Assembly (NCBI RefSeq): GCF_009756665.1
Contig: NZ_CP037953.1
Coordinates: 4,092,001-4,156,000, forward strand
Length of the DNA stretch: 64,000 nucleotides
DNA from: Permianibacter aggregans
GTDB taxonomy: Bacteria; Pseudomonadota; Gammaproteobacteria; Enterobacterales; Permianibacteraceae
Direction of reading: 5' to 3'
Shown here in pieces: positions 36,565 through 45,744 of this stretch (position 1 is its first letter; each line of letters starts with the position of its first letter). The position numbers were made by a program, and so were the translations under genes. Under the pieces are notes generated by a model, which ran no database searches, was not told where the DNA came from, and saw only the letters and a program-made list of their open reading frames with translations.

Positions 36565-37547
36565 AGATCGGGTCGTTGTATGGCGCGTTGTTCGCGGTGT
36601 TATTGCTGCTCAGTGTTTGGCATTTGACGACCGGCACCATACCGCTCGATTGGTCATTGCTGTTTTACAACGATGGCAATGAAGCAACGCTGCAACAGAT
36701 TGTTTTTCATGAAATCCGTTTGCCACGCACGCTGCTGGCCGCCAGTGTTGGTGCAGTGCTCGGCATCAGCGGCGCGGCAATGCAGGGCTTGCTGCGCAAT
36801 CCATTGGCTGAACCGGGTTTGCTCGGTGTCAGCAGTGCCGCGGCATTGGGTGCCGTGCTGTCGATTTATTACGGCGGCACGCTTTCACATCCATTGGTGT
36901 TTTTGAGCACAGCGATTATCGGTGCCGCGTCAGCGGTATTGCTGATGCAAGTGCTGGCCGGTCGTGATGCCTCAACGAGCACAGTGATTCTTGCTGGCGT
37001 TGCAGTGGGCGCCGTTGCGTCATCGGGCATTGCACTGGCACTTAATTTTGCGCCGAACCCATACGCCACCGCCGAAATTGTCTACTGGCTGCTGGGTTCG
37101 TTTGCCAATCGAACAATGGATGAGTGGTGGCTGGCCATGCCGTGCATGCTCGTTGGCAGCGTCTTGTTGTGGTCACGAGCGCCATTCTTGCGAGCGCTGA
37201 CACTCGGTGAACGCACCGCTCAGAGCCTTGGTTTTGCCATTGGCCATGAACGCCTGTTGATGGTGCTGGCGATTGCGATTTCCGTCGGTGCCGCGGTGGC
37301 GGTCAGTGGCGCCATTGGTTTTATCGGATTATTGGTTCCACATTTAATGCGGCCATTGGTTGCTCATGATCCGGGTCGTTTGTTGCCGGTGTCAGCGTTG
37401 ACGGGTGCGGCGCTAATGGTGGCAATCGACATTGCCGTGCAGGTGTTGGCGCCGGGGCGAGAATTGAAACTCGGTGTGCTGACGGCGCTGCTCGGTGCGC
37501 CGTTTTTCTTTTATTTGGTGATCAGGGAGCGACGCGCGTTATGGTGA
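36561..37547 (+). CDS. btuC: cobalamin ABC transporter permease
   Basis: A 328-residue FecCD-family permease with about ten membrane helices. Family phrases include RLPRTLLAASVGAVLGISGAAMQ and the coupling-helix region GAIGFIGLLVPHLMR. The start at 36561 (GAGG upstream) overlaps the btuF stop. The end overlaps btuD by seven bases. Confidence 0.92.
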   Translation: MKIGSLYGALFAVLLLLSVWHLTTGTIPLDWSLLFYNDGNEATLQQIVFHEIRLPRTLLAASVGAVLGISGAAMQGLLRNPLAEPGLLGVSSAAALGAVLSIYYGGTLSHPLVFLSTAIIGAASAVLLMQVLAGRDASTSTVILAGVAVGAVASSGIALALNFAPNPYATAEIVYWLLGSFANRTMDEWWLAMPCMLVGSVLLWSRAPFLRALTLGERTAQSLGFAIGHERLLMVLAIAISVGAAVAVSGAIGFIGLLVPHLMRPLVAHDPGRLLPVSALTGAALMVAIDIAVQVLAPGRELKLGVLTALLGAPFFFYLVIRERRALW

Positions 37548-38311
37548 AGCTCATCGCCAACAATGTGTCCGTTGCTTATCGCCAGCAGGCGGTGCTTCAT
37601 GATGTTTCGTTATCGGTCAGTGGTGGCGAACTCATTGGCCTGCTTGGTCCCAATGGTGCCGGTAAAAGCACACTGCTGAATTCGCTGGGCGGATTACAGG
37701 TGTTCAGCGAAGGCGACATACGGCTTAACGATCAGAGCCTTCTTGATTACTCGCCACGACAACGCGCCCGGTTGCTGAGCTATCTGCCGCAGTCGGCACA
37801 GGCATATTGGCCGATGCCGGTACGGGAACTGGTGCGTCTAGGCCGACTACCGCATCGACAATGGCGATTCCGCTCCGAAGAGGACCACCGTTTGGTTGAG
37901 CAAGCGCTGCACGATACGGACTTGCTGGCGCTGGCCGAGCGCCCCTTTACTGAGCTGTCCGGCGGCGAACAGATGCGGGTGATGCTGGCCCGGATGCTGG
38001 CGACCGATGCACCGCTGTGGCTGGCCGATGAGCCGGTGGCGATGCTGGACTGGTTCCATCAATGGCAGGCGATGAGTGTGTTTCAGCGCCATACCTGGCA
38101 GGGCGGGGCGGTCATGGTCGCGCTGCACGACATCAACCTGGCGGCGCATTTCTGCACTCGTTTGGTATTGCTTAAGGGGGGTCGGGTGATCGCCGATGGT
38201 TCGGTCGAGCAGGTGTTGACCGGTGAACGATTCGCCGATGTCTATCGAATGCAGGTCAGCATCCTGAAACATCCCGCTGGATTGACCGTGCTGCCGGAAC
38301 GCATGCTTTGA
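37541..38311 (+). CDS. btuD: cobalamin ABC transporter ATPase
   Basis: A 256-residue ABC ATPase with Walker A GPNGAGKST, signature LSGGEQMRV, Walker B PLWLADEP and the switch His in ALHDIN. It powers import through BtuC. Last gene of the riboswitch-controlled operon; no clear terminator follows. Confidence 0.92.
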   Translation: MVKLIANNVSVAYRQQAVLHDVSLSVSGGELIGLLGPNGAGKSTLLNSLGGLQVFSEGDIRLNDQSLLDYSPRQRARLLSYLPQSAQAYWPMPVRELVRLGRLPHRQWRFRSEEDHRLVEQALHDTDLLALAERPFTELSGGEQMRVMLARMLATDAPLWLADEPVAMLDWFHQWQAMSVFQRHTWQGGAVMVALHDINLAAHFCTRLVLLKGGRVIADGSVEQVLTGERFADVYRMQVSILKHPAGLTVLPERML

Positions 38312-38472
38312 TGCCTCCGCGGCTTTCGCAGCGGATGACATAAGAAAAAGGCATATTTCACTCTCAAATCCACCTTAAATACATTCCGTAAGTTTATGAA
38401 AATAAAGGCTGTTTATCTTATTTCTCTGTCGTAGCCCGAACCTTTAACCGCATTCCCGAATTGTTCTCGTAT

Positions 38473-38496
38473 AAATGTCTTGACGTTTAGATGGCC
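38473..38496. promoter_or_regulatory. MetJ operator 1 upstream of metE (three Met boxes)
   Basis: Three consecutive 8-mers (AAATGTCT, TGACGTTT, AGATGGCC) resemble the Met box AGACGTCT. They cover the putative -35 element, so MetJ-S-adenosylmethionine should block metE transcription. Confidence 0.75.
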
Positions 38497-38508
38497 AAAT
38501 ACTATTGT
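38480..38508 (+). promoter_or_regulatory. predicted metE promoter
   Basis: TTGACG and TATTGT are separated by exactly 17 bases. The -35 lies inside MetJ operator 1 and a second operator follows the -10. Confidence 0.55.
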
Positions 38509-38517
38509 TTGCCAAAT

Positions 38518-38533
38518 AGACGGCTAAACATCT
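38518..38533. promoter_or_regulatory. MetJ operator 2 upstream of metE (two Met boxes)
   Basis: AGACGGCT-AAACATCT are two consecutive Met-box-like 8-mers, located just downstream of the predicted -10 and 14 bases before the metE start. Confidence 0.7.
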
Positions 38534-38547
38534 AAATGGAGAACGAC

Positions 38548-40839
38548 ATGAGCGTTGCCCACGTACTCGGCTATCCACGGATTGGCGCGAAACGGGAATT
38601 GAAATTTGCCCTGGAAAAATACTGGCGTGGTGAGCTCAGTGAAAACGATTTGCAGGCCGTGGCAGCGGCGTTGCGCAAGTCACATTGGCAAGCGCAAAAG
38701 GATGCAGGTCTTGATTACGTTACCGTCGGCGATTTTTCTTTTTATGATCAAGTGCTGGACACCACACAATGGTTAGGTGCGTTACCTGAGCGTTGCATCG
38801 ATCAAGGCAGCAGTGCGCTCGATAATTATTTCCGTGCAGCCCGCGGTGCAGCGCCAACCGGCAAAGCGACCACGGCTAGCGAGTTGACCAAATGGTTCGA
38901 TACCAATTATCACTATCTGGTGCCTGAACTGCATGCCGATCAATCGTTCCATCTTCAGGCTGAGCAGCTGCTTGGCCAAATCAATGAGGCCCTGGCGCAG
39001 GGCCACAAGGTCAAGCCGGTTATTCTCGGACCGATCAGCTATTTGTACCTGGCAAAAACCACTGACAACAGCGACAAGCTGGCGCTGCTCGGAAAGCTGA
39101 TTCCGGTATACCGCCAACTGCTGCAAGCGATCGAGCAGACGGGTTGCAAATGGATTCAAATCGACGAGCCGGCGCTGGTATTCGAGCTCGATAACCGTTG
39201 GCAGGAAGCGTTCCGGATTACCTATAAGCATCTGCAGGATTACCAGATCCGTATTTTGCTGGCGACCTACTTTGATCGCGTCGATCATCATCTGCCGCTG
39301 TTGCAGTCAGTGGCGGTGGACGGCTTGCACGTCGATGCCGTACGTGGCGCAGACACCGTGCAGCAAATTATTGATGCCTGGCCAAAAGAGCGGGTGCTGT
39401 CGCTCGGCGTCATCGATGGTCGCAATATCTGGCGCAATGATTTGCGTGCCTCGCTGCAAGTGCTGAAAACCGCACAGCAGAAATTCAATGGCAGGCTTTG
39501 GGTGTCAGCATCGAGTTCGCTGCAGCATGTGCCGGTCGATTTGACACACGAACAAAAATTGCCGAGTGAGCAGAGGCAGTGGTTGGCATTCGCTCGTCAA
39601 AAGCTTGATGAAATCGTTACGCTGAGCAGGGCGCTCGCCGAAGGTGTGGAAGCGGTCGAATCACAACTGAGCGAAAGTGATCAAGTGATTGCCTCCCGTC
39701 GTCATTCGCCGCAAACCCATCGAGCCGCAGTTCGTGCCCGTCACGCGGCGGTCAATGAGAATGATGCCAAACGTCATTTGCCTTATAACAAACGTGCAGC
39801 CTTGCAACGCGCGGCGCTGGAGTTACCGGCATTTCCCACGACGACCATCGGCTCATTTCCGCAAACACCGGAAATTCGTGCACTACGTGCAGGCTGGAAA
39901 AAAGGCCAGATCAGTGAGCAGGAATATCGGCAGGGCATACGCGCCCAGATCGCCGATCATATTCAACGCCAGGAAGCGCTGGGGCTCGATGTGTTGGTAC
40001 ACGGCGAAGCCGAGCGCAATGACATGGTCGAGTATTTCGGCGAACAACTCGAAGGCTTTTTGTTCACGGAAAACGGTTGGGTGCAAAGCTATGGTTCGCG
40101 CTGCGTCAAGCCACCGGTCATTTTTGGCGACGTCGAACGTAAGGCCTCGATTACCGTTGATTGGGCCGTGTACGCGCAATCGTTGACGGAAAAGCCGGTA
40201 AAAGGCATGTTGACCGGTCCGGTAACGATTCTTTGCTGGTCATTCAATCGCGACGATTTGTCACGTCAGGCACAGTGCGAGCAAATAGCGCTGGCGCTGC
40301 GCGATGAAGTGCTCGATTTGGAAAAAGCTGGCATCACGATTATCCAGATCGATGAACCGGCGATTCGCGAAGGCTTGCCACTGCGCAAAGGCGAGCAGGG
40401 TGCTTATCTCGATTGGGCCGTCAACGCGTTCAAGTTGGCTACCTCCGGCGTTGCTGACACCACGCAAATCCATACCCATATGTGTTACTCGGAATTCAAC
40501 GAGATTATCGACTCGATTGCCGCACTCGATGCCGACGTCATCACCATCGAGACTTCGCGTTCGCATATGGAGTTGCTGCAGGCATTCCGTGATTTTGCTT
40601 ACCCGAACGAAATCGGCCCTGGCGTTTACGACATTCATTCGCCGGTAGTACCGACAACCGAGCAAATCGAAGTGTTATTGGAAAAGGCCTTGCAACATAT
40701 TCCACAAGAACGGCTGTGGGTGAACCCCGATTGCGGTTTGAAAACGCGCGCCTGGCCGGAAACCGAGCGAGCATTGCAGGCGATGGTGCAGGCAGCAAAA
40801 CGCTTGCGTGCAAAGCATCAACCGGCGGCGGTGGCCTGA
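38548..40839 (+). CDS. metE: cobalamin-independent methionine synthase
   Basis: A 763-residue zinc enzyme that methylates homocysteine from 5-methyltetrahydropteroyl-triglutamate without B12. It has the double-barrel layout; the zinc-site phrases THMCYSEFN and NPDCGLKTR and the catalytic QIDEPA are present. The frame is open 12 bases earlier, but that ATG overlaps the GGAGAACGAC binding site, so 38548 is the start. Two MetJ operators precede it. Together with metH it gives the cell both B12-dependent and B12-free routes. Confidence 0.96.
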   Translation: MSVAHVLGYPRIGAKRELKFALEKYWRGELSENDLQAVAAALRKSHWQAQKDAGLDYVTVGDFSFYDQVLDTTQWLGALPERCIDQGSSALDNYFRAARGAAPTGKATTASELTKWFDTNYHYLVPELHADQSFHLQAEQLLGQINEALAQGHKVKPVILGPISYLYLAKTTDNSDKLALLGKLIPVYRQLLQAIEQTGCKWIQIDEPALVFELDNRWQEAFRITYKHLQDYQIRILLATYFDRVDHHLPLLQSVAVDGLHVDAVRGADTVQQIIDAWPKERVLSLGVIDGRNIWRNDLRASLQVLKTAQQKFNGRLWVSASSSLQHVPVDLTHEQKLPSEQRQWLAFARQKLDEIVTLSRALAEGVEAVESQLSESDQVIASRRHSPQTHRAAVRARHAAVNENDAKRHLPYNKRAALQRAALELPAFPTTTIGSFPQTPEIRALRAGWKKGQISEQEYRQGIRAQIADHIQRQEALGLDVLVHGEAERNDMVEYFGEQLEGFLFTENGWVQSYGSRCVKPPVIFGDVERKASITVDWAVYAQSLTEKPVKGMLTGPVTILCWSFNRDDLSRQAQCEQIALALRDEVLDLEKAGITIIQIDEPAIREGLPLRKGEQGAYLDWAVNAFKLATSGVADTTQIHTHMCYSEFNEIIDSIAALDADVITIETSRSHMELLQAFRDFAYPNEIGPGVYDIHSPVVPTTEQIEVLLEKALQHIPQERLWVNPDCGLKTRAWPETERALQAMVQAAKRLRAKHQPAAVA

Positions 40840-40860
40840 ACAACCTTGGGGAGAAACATC

Positions 40861-41793
40861 ATGGGCTTGACGGCCGCGCGGTTGTTGGAAACGCTGAATC
40901 GCCAGTGGGAGAAAGTGGAAGATCGTTTGAACGTATCGTTCGAATTTTTTCCGCCGAATTCGCCAGAGATGGCCGATACGCTGTGGCAATCGGTCGTCAA
41001 GCTCGCCAAGTTCAAACCACAGTTTGTGTCAGTGACTTATGGCGCCAACCGCTCAACCCGTGATCGGACGCATGCGGTCATTGAGCGCTTGGTACAGGAA
41101 ACCGATTTAACGCCGGTGCCGCATCTGACCTGCATCGATGCCAGTCGTGAGGAAATTGCTGACATCGTCAGCCGCTATCGTCAGCTAGGCGTCAATCATA
41201 TCGTTGCGCTGCGTGGTGACTTGCCGGCGAGTGCAACACAGACGGGTGGTGATTTTCAGTACGCTTCCGATCTGGTGGCTTTCCTCCGGCAGCAAGGCGT
41301 TGAGAAAATTTCCGTTGCCGCCTATCCCGAAGTGCATCCGGAAGCGCGCAGTGCCCGTCATGATTTGGATAACCTGAAACGCAAAGTTGACGCGGGCGCC
41401 ACCGACATCATCACCCAATTCTTTTTCGACAACTGCGCGTTTTTGCGTTTTCGTGACCGTTGTCGTTCGGCAGGCATTGAGTTGCCGATCACGCCGGGAA
41501 TTCTGCCGGTCAGCAATTACCGGCAGGTTGAGCGCTTTGCCTCCGGCTGCGGCACGCGAGTGCCGAGCTGGATGGGGCATCTATACGAAGGCTTGGATGA
41601 TGATCCGGAGACGCGGCGCCTGATCGGCGCCAGTCTGGCGTTGGAACAGGTCAAGTTGCTAATCAATGAAGGTGTTGCCGATTTTCATTTCTATACGCTG
41701 AACCGAGCTGAGCTCTCTTACGCGATTTGCCATGCGCTGCGCCTTGTAGGCTTGCCCGGTCGACATGCTGCCCCCCAGTTGGCCTCGGTCTGA
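40861..41793 (+). CDS. metF: 5,10-methylenetetrahydrofolate reductase
   Basis: A 310-residue FAD enzyme that makes 5-methyl-tetrahydrofolate for MetE and MetH. The typical SFEFFPPNSPEM start (catalytic Glu), ITQFFFDN and LNRAELSYAICHAL end are present. GGGGAG lies 9 bases before the ATG. It follows metE by 21 bases, so the two are probably co-transcribed under MetJ control. Confidence 0.95.
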   Translation: MGLTAARLLETLNRQWEKVEDRLNVSFEFFPPNSPEMADTLWQSVVKLAKFKPQFVSVTYGANRSTRDRTHAVIERLVQETDLTPVPHLTCIDASREEIADIVSRYRQLGVNHIVALRGDLPASATQTGGDFQYASDLVAFLRQQGVEKISVAAYPEVHPEARSARHDLDNLKRKVDAGATDIITQFFFDNCAFLRFRDRCRSAGIELPITPGILPVSNYRQVERFASGCGTRVPSWMGHLYEGLDDDPETRRLIGASLALEQVKLLINEGVADFHFYTLNRAELSYAICHALRLVGLPGRHAAPQLASV

Positions 41794-41858
41794 GGTTTGT
41801 TTTTGGCGAAAACACCGGTAGACTGCCGGCCTTCGCTGAGCCAGAACCTGTTACCGCT

Positions 41859-42509
41859 GTGCCGCTGATTGATTTTATCCTTCATATTGACGCCCACCTG
41901 CTGGCGATGACCCAGCAATATGGCGTCTGGATCTATGCCATTCTGTTCGCGATTGTGTTCGCCGAAACCGGTTTGGTCGTTACGCCATTTCTGCCAGGTG
42001 ATTCTTTGTTGTTCGCCGTTGGTGCCATTGCCGCGCTCGGTGGTTTGGACCCGTGGTTGGCCGGCGGTTTGATCGCGCTGGCGGCATTTCTTGGCGACAA
42101 CACCAATTACTTTTTCGGTCGCTGGATGGGGCCGCGCGTCTTTCGCGAAGACTCGCGTTGGCTGAATCGTGCCTATTTGGTCAAAACCCAGGCCTATTAT
42201 GATCGCTGGGGCCCGCAAACCGTCATCATCGCGCGCTTTTTGCCGATCATTCGCACCTTTGCGCCATTCGTAGCCGGTGTCGGCAATATGCCGTATCGTC
42301 GCTTTATCGGTTTCAGTTCGCTTGGTTCGTTGCTGTGGGTGCCATCCTTTATCGGCTTGGGTTATCTGTTCGGCAATATGCCGGCCGTGAAAAAACATTT
42401 TTCGCTGGTAGTGTTGGCGATCATCGTGATCTCCGTTATGCCGGCGGTCATCGCTGTACTCAATGAATGGAACAAGAAACGACGAGCCGCCCAAATCAGC
42501 GAAGGATAG
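41859..42509 (+). CDS. DedA-family membrane protein
   Basis: A 216-residue protein with the DedA/SNARE-associated membrane domain: FAETGLVVTPFLPGDSLLF, GDNTNYFFGRWMG and FLPIIRTFAPFVAG with its conserved Arg. DedA proteins are implicated in undecaprenyl-phosphate or phospholipid recycling. The open frame reaches back into metF; the GTG at 41859 gives the usual family length and removes the overlap. The binding site is weak, so the start is uncertain. Confidence 0.85.
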   Translation: MPLIDFILHIDAHLLAMTQQYGVWIYAILFAIVFAETGLVVTPFLPGDSLLFAVGAIAALGGLDPWLAGGLIALAAFLGDNTNYFFGRWMGPRVFREDSRWLNRAYLVKTQAYYDRWGPQTVIIARFLPIIRTFAPFVAGVGNMPYRRFIGFSSLGSLLWVPSFIGLGYLFGNMPAVKKHFSLVVLAIIVISVMPAVIAVLNEWNKKRRAAQISEG

Positions 42510-42572
42510 GCGTCAAGCCTTAAAGCTGTGGTAGGCTTGCTGCAGAACGTTCCCGAACAACAATAGCTGAAG

Positions 42573-43418
42573 ATGAATACGGGTAACAGGCAAGGCCGAT
42601 TGACAATAGTGGGCGCAGGATTGCAGCCCGGACAAATGACGCTGGAAGCGGAGAGTCATATTCGTGCCGCCGACGTCGTATTGCTGATTTTACCCACCGC
42701 GCTTGCTGCTCATCATGTCATCAGTCTGAATGACAACTTCATCAACCTGCTCGATCTCTACGAAAACCGTACCCGCCCTGAAACCTATAAAGCGATGGCT
42801 GAGGCGATTGTCGAGCAGGTACATCAGGGTCGTAACACCTGTGTAGTGGCATACGGTCATCCTGGCGTGTTCGTGACGCCAACTCATGCGGTCATGCGCC
42901 AATTACAAGAACAAGGCTATTCGGTACGCATGTTGCCGGGCATCTCCGCCGAAGCCTGTCTCATTGCAGATCTCGGTGTCGACCCGGCTGAACACGGCTG
43001 GCAGAGTTTCGAGGCCACCTCATTTCTCTTCACCCAGCAATCCGTTGCGCCAACGGCAGCGTTGATTCTTTGGCAGGTCGGTTTGACCGGTGAAGTGTCG
43101 CTGAAACGATTTGTGCCGGGTGAGCGCGGCATTGATGCGCTGATCACCTGCCTGCAGCAATGGTACCCAGCCGATCATCGTGTCTGCGTTTACGAAGCGC
43201 CGATATCGCCGCTGGAACAAGCCCGTAAGGAGTGGGTGGCTCTGGATGAGCTGAATACCGTCCAATTCAAAGAGTACAGTACGCTCTATGTCCCGCCCGT
43301 TCATCGTGCGACCTTGATCGATTCGCGTCTGGAATGGTTGGCATTGAATAAATCCGATTTAAAAGGGTTTGAGGCGGTGCCGGCAGCACCGCTTTCACCG
43401 TGGCAAAACAACAACTGA
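42573..43418 (+). CDS. SonM-like borosin peptide alpha-N-methyltransferase (TP-methylase fold)
   Basis: A 281-residue SAM-dependent methyltransferase of the tetrapyrrole-methylase fold. TIVGAGLQPGQ at the N-terminus and YGHPGVF (94-100) form the SAM site, and LPGISAEACLIADLGVDP follows. The segment LYENRTRPETY (Tyr63, Arg66/68, Tyr72) matches the Tyr/Arg active-site helix of borosin methyltransferases. These features, and HGWQSFEAT, match bacterial split borosin enzymes such as SonM rather than corrin or siroheme methylases. Such enzymes iteratively methylate backbone amides of a separate precursor peptide, and the gene 16 bases downstream fits that role. No corrin-biosynthesis genes lie beside it. 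Confidence 0.85.
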   Translation: MNTGNRQGRLTIVGAGLQPGQMTLEAESHIRAADVVLLILPTALAAHHVISLNDNFINLLDLYENRTRPETYKAMAEAIVEQVHQGRNTCVVAYGHPGVFVTPTHAVMRQLQEQGYSVRMLPGISAEACLIADLGVDPAEHGWQSFEATSFLFTQQSVAPTAALILWQVGLTGEVSLKRFVPGERGIDALITCLQQWYPADHRVCVYEAPISPLEQARKEWVALDELNTVQFKEYSTLYVPPVHRATLIDSRLEWLALNKSDLKGFEAVPAAPLSPWQNNN

Positions 43419-43434
43419 AGTAGGGGAGAACAAA

Positions 43435-43704
43435 ATGTCCAAAGCATTGGCAGATATGACGGTTCGTTTGGCGCTTGATGCTAAATTTCTGGCGGAGTGG
43501 AATAAAGGTGCCACCGCTAAAGAACGTGACGACAACCGCACGGCGATTATGAAAAAGCTGGGATTAACCGAGCGGGATATCAAAGCCGTTCTGAATCATG
43601 ATAATGACCATATTAATGCGGCGTTGAGTAAGGGCGTGAAAATGCGTGTCGAGAGCTGGATAAACTCGACCAACTCAATAATTAAAATTAACGCAATCGA
43701 CTAA
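43435..43704 (+). CDS. SonA-like borosin precursor peptide
   Basis: An 89-residue protein with a very strong GGGGAG seven bases before the ATG. Residues 1-70 form a small helical, LigA-like (borosin-binding) domain: LALDAKFLAEWNKG, then a charged insert, then KKLGLTERDIKAVLNHDND, matching the SonA pattern of an acidic/Leu helix followed by GLTxxxIxAVxxxD. The C-terminal tail WINSTNSIIKINAID (75-89), rich in Ile/Asn/Ser, is the likely core where backbone N-methylation would occur. It was readable only inside a longer frame beginning in the upstream gene; that earlier start is not used. No peptidase gene is adjacent. Confidence 0.8.
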   Translation: MSKALADMTVRLALDAKFLAEWNKGATAKERDDNRTAIMKKLGLTERDIKAVLNHDNDHINAALSKGVKMRVESWINSTNSIIKINAID

Positions 43705-43719
43705 GCTTGGAGTGGCCAG

Positions 43720-45732
43720 GTGAAAAGCGTTCAGTTTCTGCTAATGCTGGTAGTCTGGATTGGCGCCGTATCAGCGAAGGCTGATGCGGACGTTGATCAA
43801 CGCAAGGCATTGGATCTTTATCAGCAAGTACTGGAACGCTCTTTCTCTGCACCTACAGAGACGATTGCCAATGCAAGCGAATTTTACGCTTTGGAGCATG
43901 TGCTTTCAGATCAGGATATGAAAGCAATGGTCCGTAGCGAAGAAGCATACGCATGGTTTATCGCCGGAAAAACCATGGAGGCGCTCGACAAAGCACAGAA
44001 AGCCCTTCACTACGCTGAGCAACAACAAAGTATGCGAGCGATGGCTAGAGCTCGAATGGTAATTGGCAATTGCTTCTACATTTTTTCCGTTAATGACAAA
44101 GCGCTTGAAAATTACTTGATGGCCGAAACGTTGTTTCATAGTTTGGATGACAAGGCAGGTCTGTTAAAAGTTTACAACAATATTGGTAATGTTTTTAGAG
44201 CAATTCAAAGCGCCGATCGTAGTTTAGAGTACTACAACAAGCTTCGGGACTTGGCTGAGCAATTGGATGACCCCATAACGGTCGCTAACGCGTATCAAGG
44301 ACTCGGGAATGCCTACGTATTGGCTGGATCTTCGCAAATGGCGGAAGATTCTTGGCTCAAAGCTGAGCATATCTATCTTCAACATGCTGAACATCCCGAT
44401 GTGCTTTCCTATCGGGTTCTGCTTTATGGCTCAATGACCGAACATTTCATTGAAAAAAATAACTACGAAAAAGCACTTGAGATTAGCGCCCAACGACTCA
44501 GTCTGACTGAACAAGACGAAGTGAAGGTTTGGCAAGGAGAGGCGTTGCGCATTCATGGAAGAATTTTGATGCTGCGTGGCGATTATCAAGGCGCAAAATT
44601 GCATCTGAATCGAGCGGAATACCTTGCTGGCTTAGTCAACAACCCATCCCTGGGATTGGTGTATCGCGATCAGTCACAACTGCTTCGCCAAGAGGGGCAA
44701 TACAAAAAAGCACTGGAGTACGCCGAAAAACATCGGCAATTTGCCGAAACAAGCTACTCCCATGCAGCAGCGATGCGAACGAGCATAATAGAAGCTGCAT
44801 TTCAGAGTGAAAAGAAACAGCGTGAAATCGACAACCTAGCTGCGCAAAACGAAATCCAGAAAATGCAGGTTGAGCAGCACAAGTACATGGTGTTACTGTC
44901 AATCGGTGTTGCGTTTGTTATTCTCGGGTTGATGGCATTTTGGTTTTACCGTGCCAGAGCCAATGCCCGTCTGAAAGAGCAGCGTCAACTTAACGCTAAA
45001 TTGATGGAGCTGGATAAGGTTAAAACCAGGATTTTAGCCAATACTTCACACGAACTGCGCACGCCATTGAACGGTATTGTTGGATTGTCAGAGTTACTGT
45101 TGTTGGCTGAGCTGTCTGAAGACGAGAGACATCATGTGCAGATGATCGCTGACTGTGGACGAAGTTTATCGGCGGTCGTCGATGATCTGTTGACCTATGC
45201 CTCGCTGCCTGAGCGTTCAACGCCGGAGCGCTGTGAAGTGTTAGCCCTGCGGCCGTTGGTTGAGGAGTTGGCGACATTGCATGGTTCTGGCATTCAGCGT
45301 CACGGCGTTCGATTTATCAATCAAATTCATGACGATGTTCCAAAGGTGCTGGCGACACCGTACCGGGTCAAACAAATACTGACTAATTTAATTGGCAATG
45401 CTATGAAATTCACAACGGCGGGCAGCATTCATTTATCAGCTGAGCAGCAAGGTGACTTTCTGAAAGTGAGTGTCAAAGATACTGGTATCGGAATTCCTTC
45501 CGATAAACTTGAAGTCATTTTTGAAGCGTTTGCTCAGGTGGACAACTCGGCTAGTCGCAGTTATCCCGGGGTTGGTCTAGGGTTGACGATAGTCAAGGAG
45601 TTGGTTGAGCGCCACGGCGGCAAAATTGGCGTTGAGTCAGAATTGGGTATTGGCAGCATTTTTTGGTTTACCTTGCCACTCGCCAAACAGCAAGCGTACG
45701 CCGAGCCGGTTTCGGTACCGGCTCGGGTTTAA
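43720..45732 (+). CDS. sensor histidine kinase with periplasmic TPR domain
   Basis: A 670-residue kinase starting at GTG (GGAG upstream), 15 bases after the precursor gene. A signal peptide (1-20) is followed by about 350 residues of tetratricopeptide repeats, a coiled-coil stretch, one membrane helix (about 389-410) and a cytoplasmic kinase with H-box [10 protein letters not shown] (phospho-acceptor His444), N-box, and G-boxes DTGIGIP and GVGLGLTIV. There is no receiver domain and no adjacent response regulator. Close spacing suggests co-transcription with the borosin genes, so it may sense or respond to the peptide product. Confidence 0.88.
   Translation: MKSVQFLLMLVVWIGAVSAKADADVDQRKALDLYQQVLERSFSAPTETIANASEFYALEHVLSDQDMKAMVRSEEAYAWFIAGKTMEALDKAQKALHYAEQQQSMRAMARARMVIGNCFYIFSVNDKALENYLMAETLFHSLDDKAGLLKVYNNIGNVFRAIQSADRSLEYYNKLRDLAEQLDDPITVANAYQGLGNAYVLAGSSQMAEDSWLKAEHIYLQHAEHPDVLSYRVLLYGSMTEHFIEKNNYEKALEISAQRLSLTEQDEVKVWQGEALRIHGRILMLRGDYQGAKLHLNRAEYLAGLVNNPSLGLVYRDQSQLLRQEGQYKKALEYAEKHRQFAETSYSHAAAMRTSIIEAAFQSEKKQREIDNLAAQNEIQKMQVEQHKYMVLLSIGVAFVILGLMAFWFYRARANARLKEQRQLNAKLMELDKVKTRILANTSHELRTPLNGIVGLSELLLLAELSEDERHHVQMIADCGRSLSAVVDDLLTYASLPERSTPERCEVLALRPLVEELATLHGSGIQRHGVRFINQIHDDVPKVLATPYRVKQILTNLIGNAMKFTTAGSIHLSAEQQGDFLKVSVKDTGIGIPSDKLEVIFEAFAQVDNSASRSYPGVGLGLTIVKELVERHGGKIGVESELGIGSIFWFTLPLAKQQAYAEPVSVPARV
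45702..45730 (+). terminator. possible terminator overlapping the end of the kinase gene
   Basis: CGAGCCGG and CCGGCTCG form an eight-pair stem within the last codons, followed by GGTTTAATAAT. The T-run is poor and the hairpin is inside coding sequence, so this is tentative. Confidence 0.35.
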
Positions 45733-45744
45733 TAATGGAATCCT

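Noticed and set aside
41718-42494. 258-residue minus-strand frame opposite dedA
   Set aside because: DedA has intact membrane helices and family motifs; the opposite frame is charged and featureless.
42573-43418. Calling the TP-methylase a cobalamin, siroheme or RsmI methylase
   Set aside because: No corrin pathway genes are adjacent, RsmI motifs are absent, and the borosin-type active-site helix plus adjacent precursor fit better.
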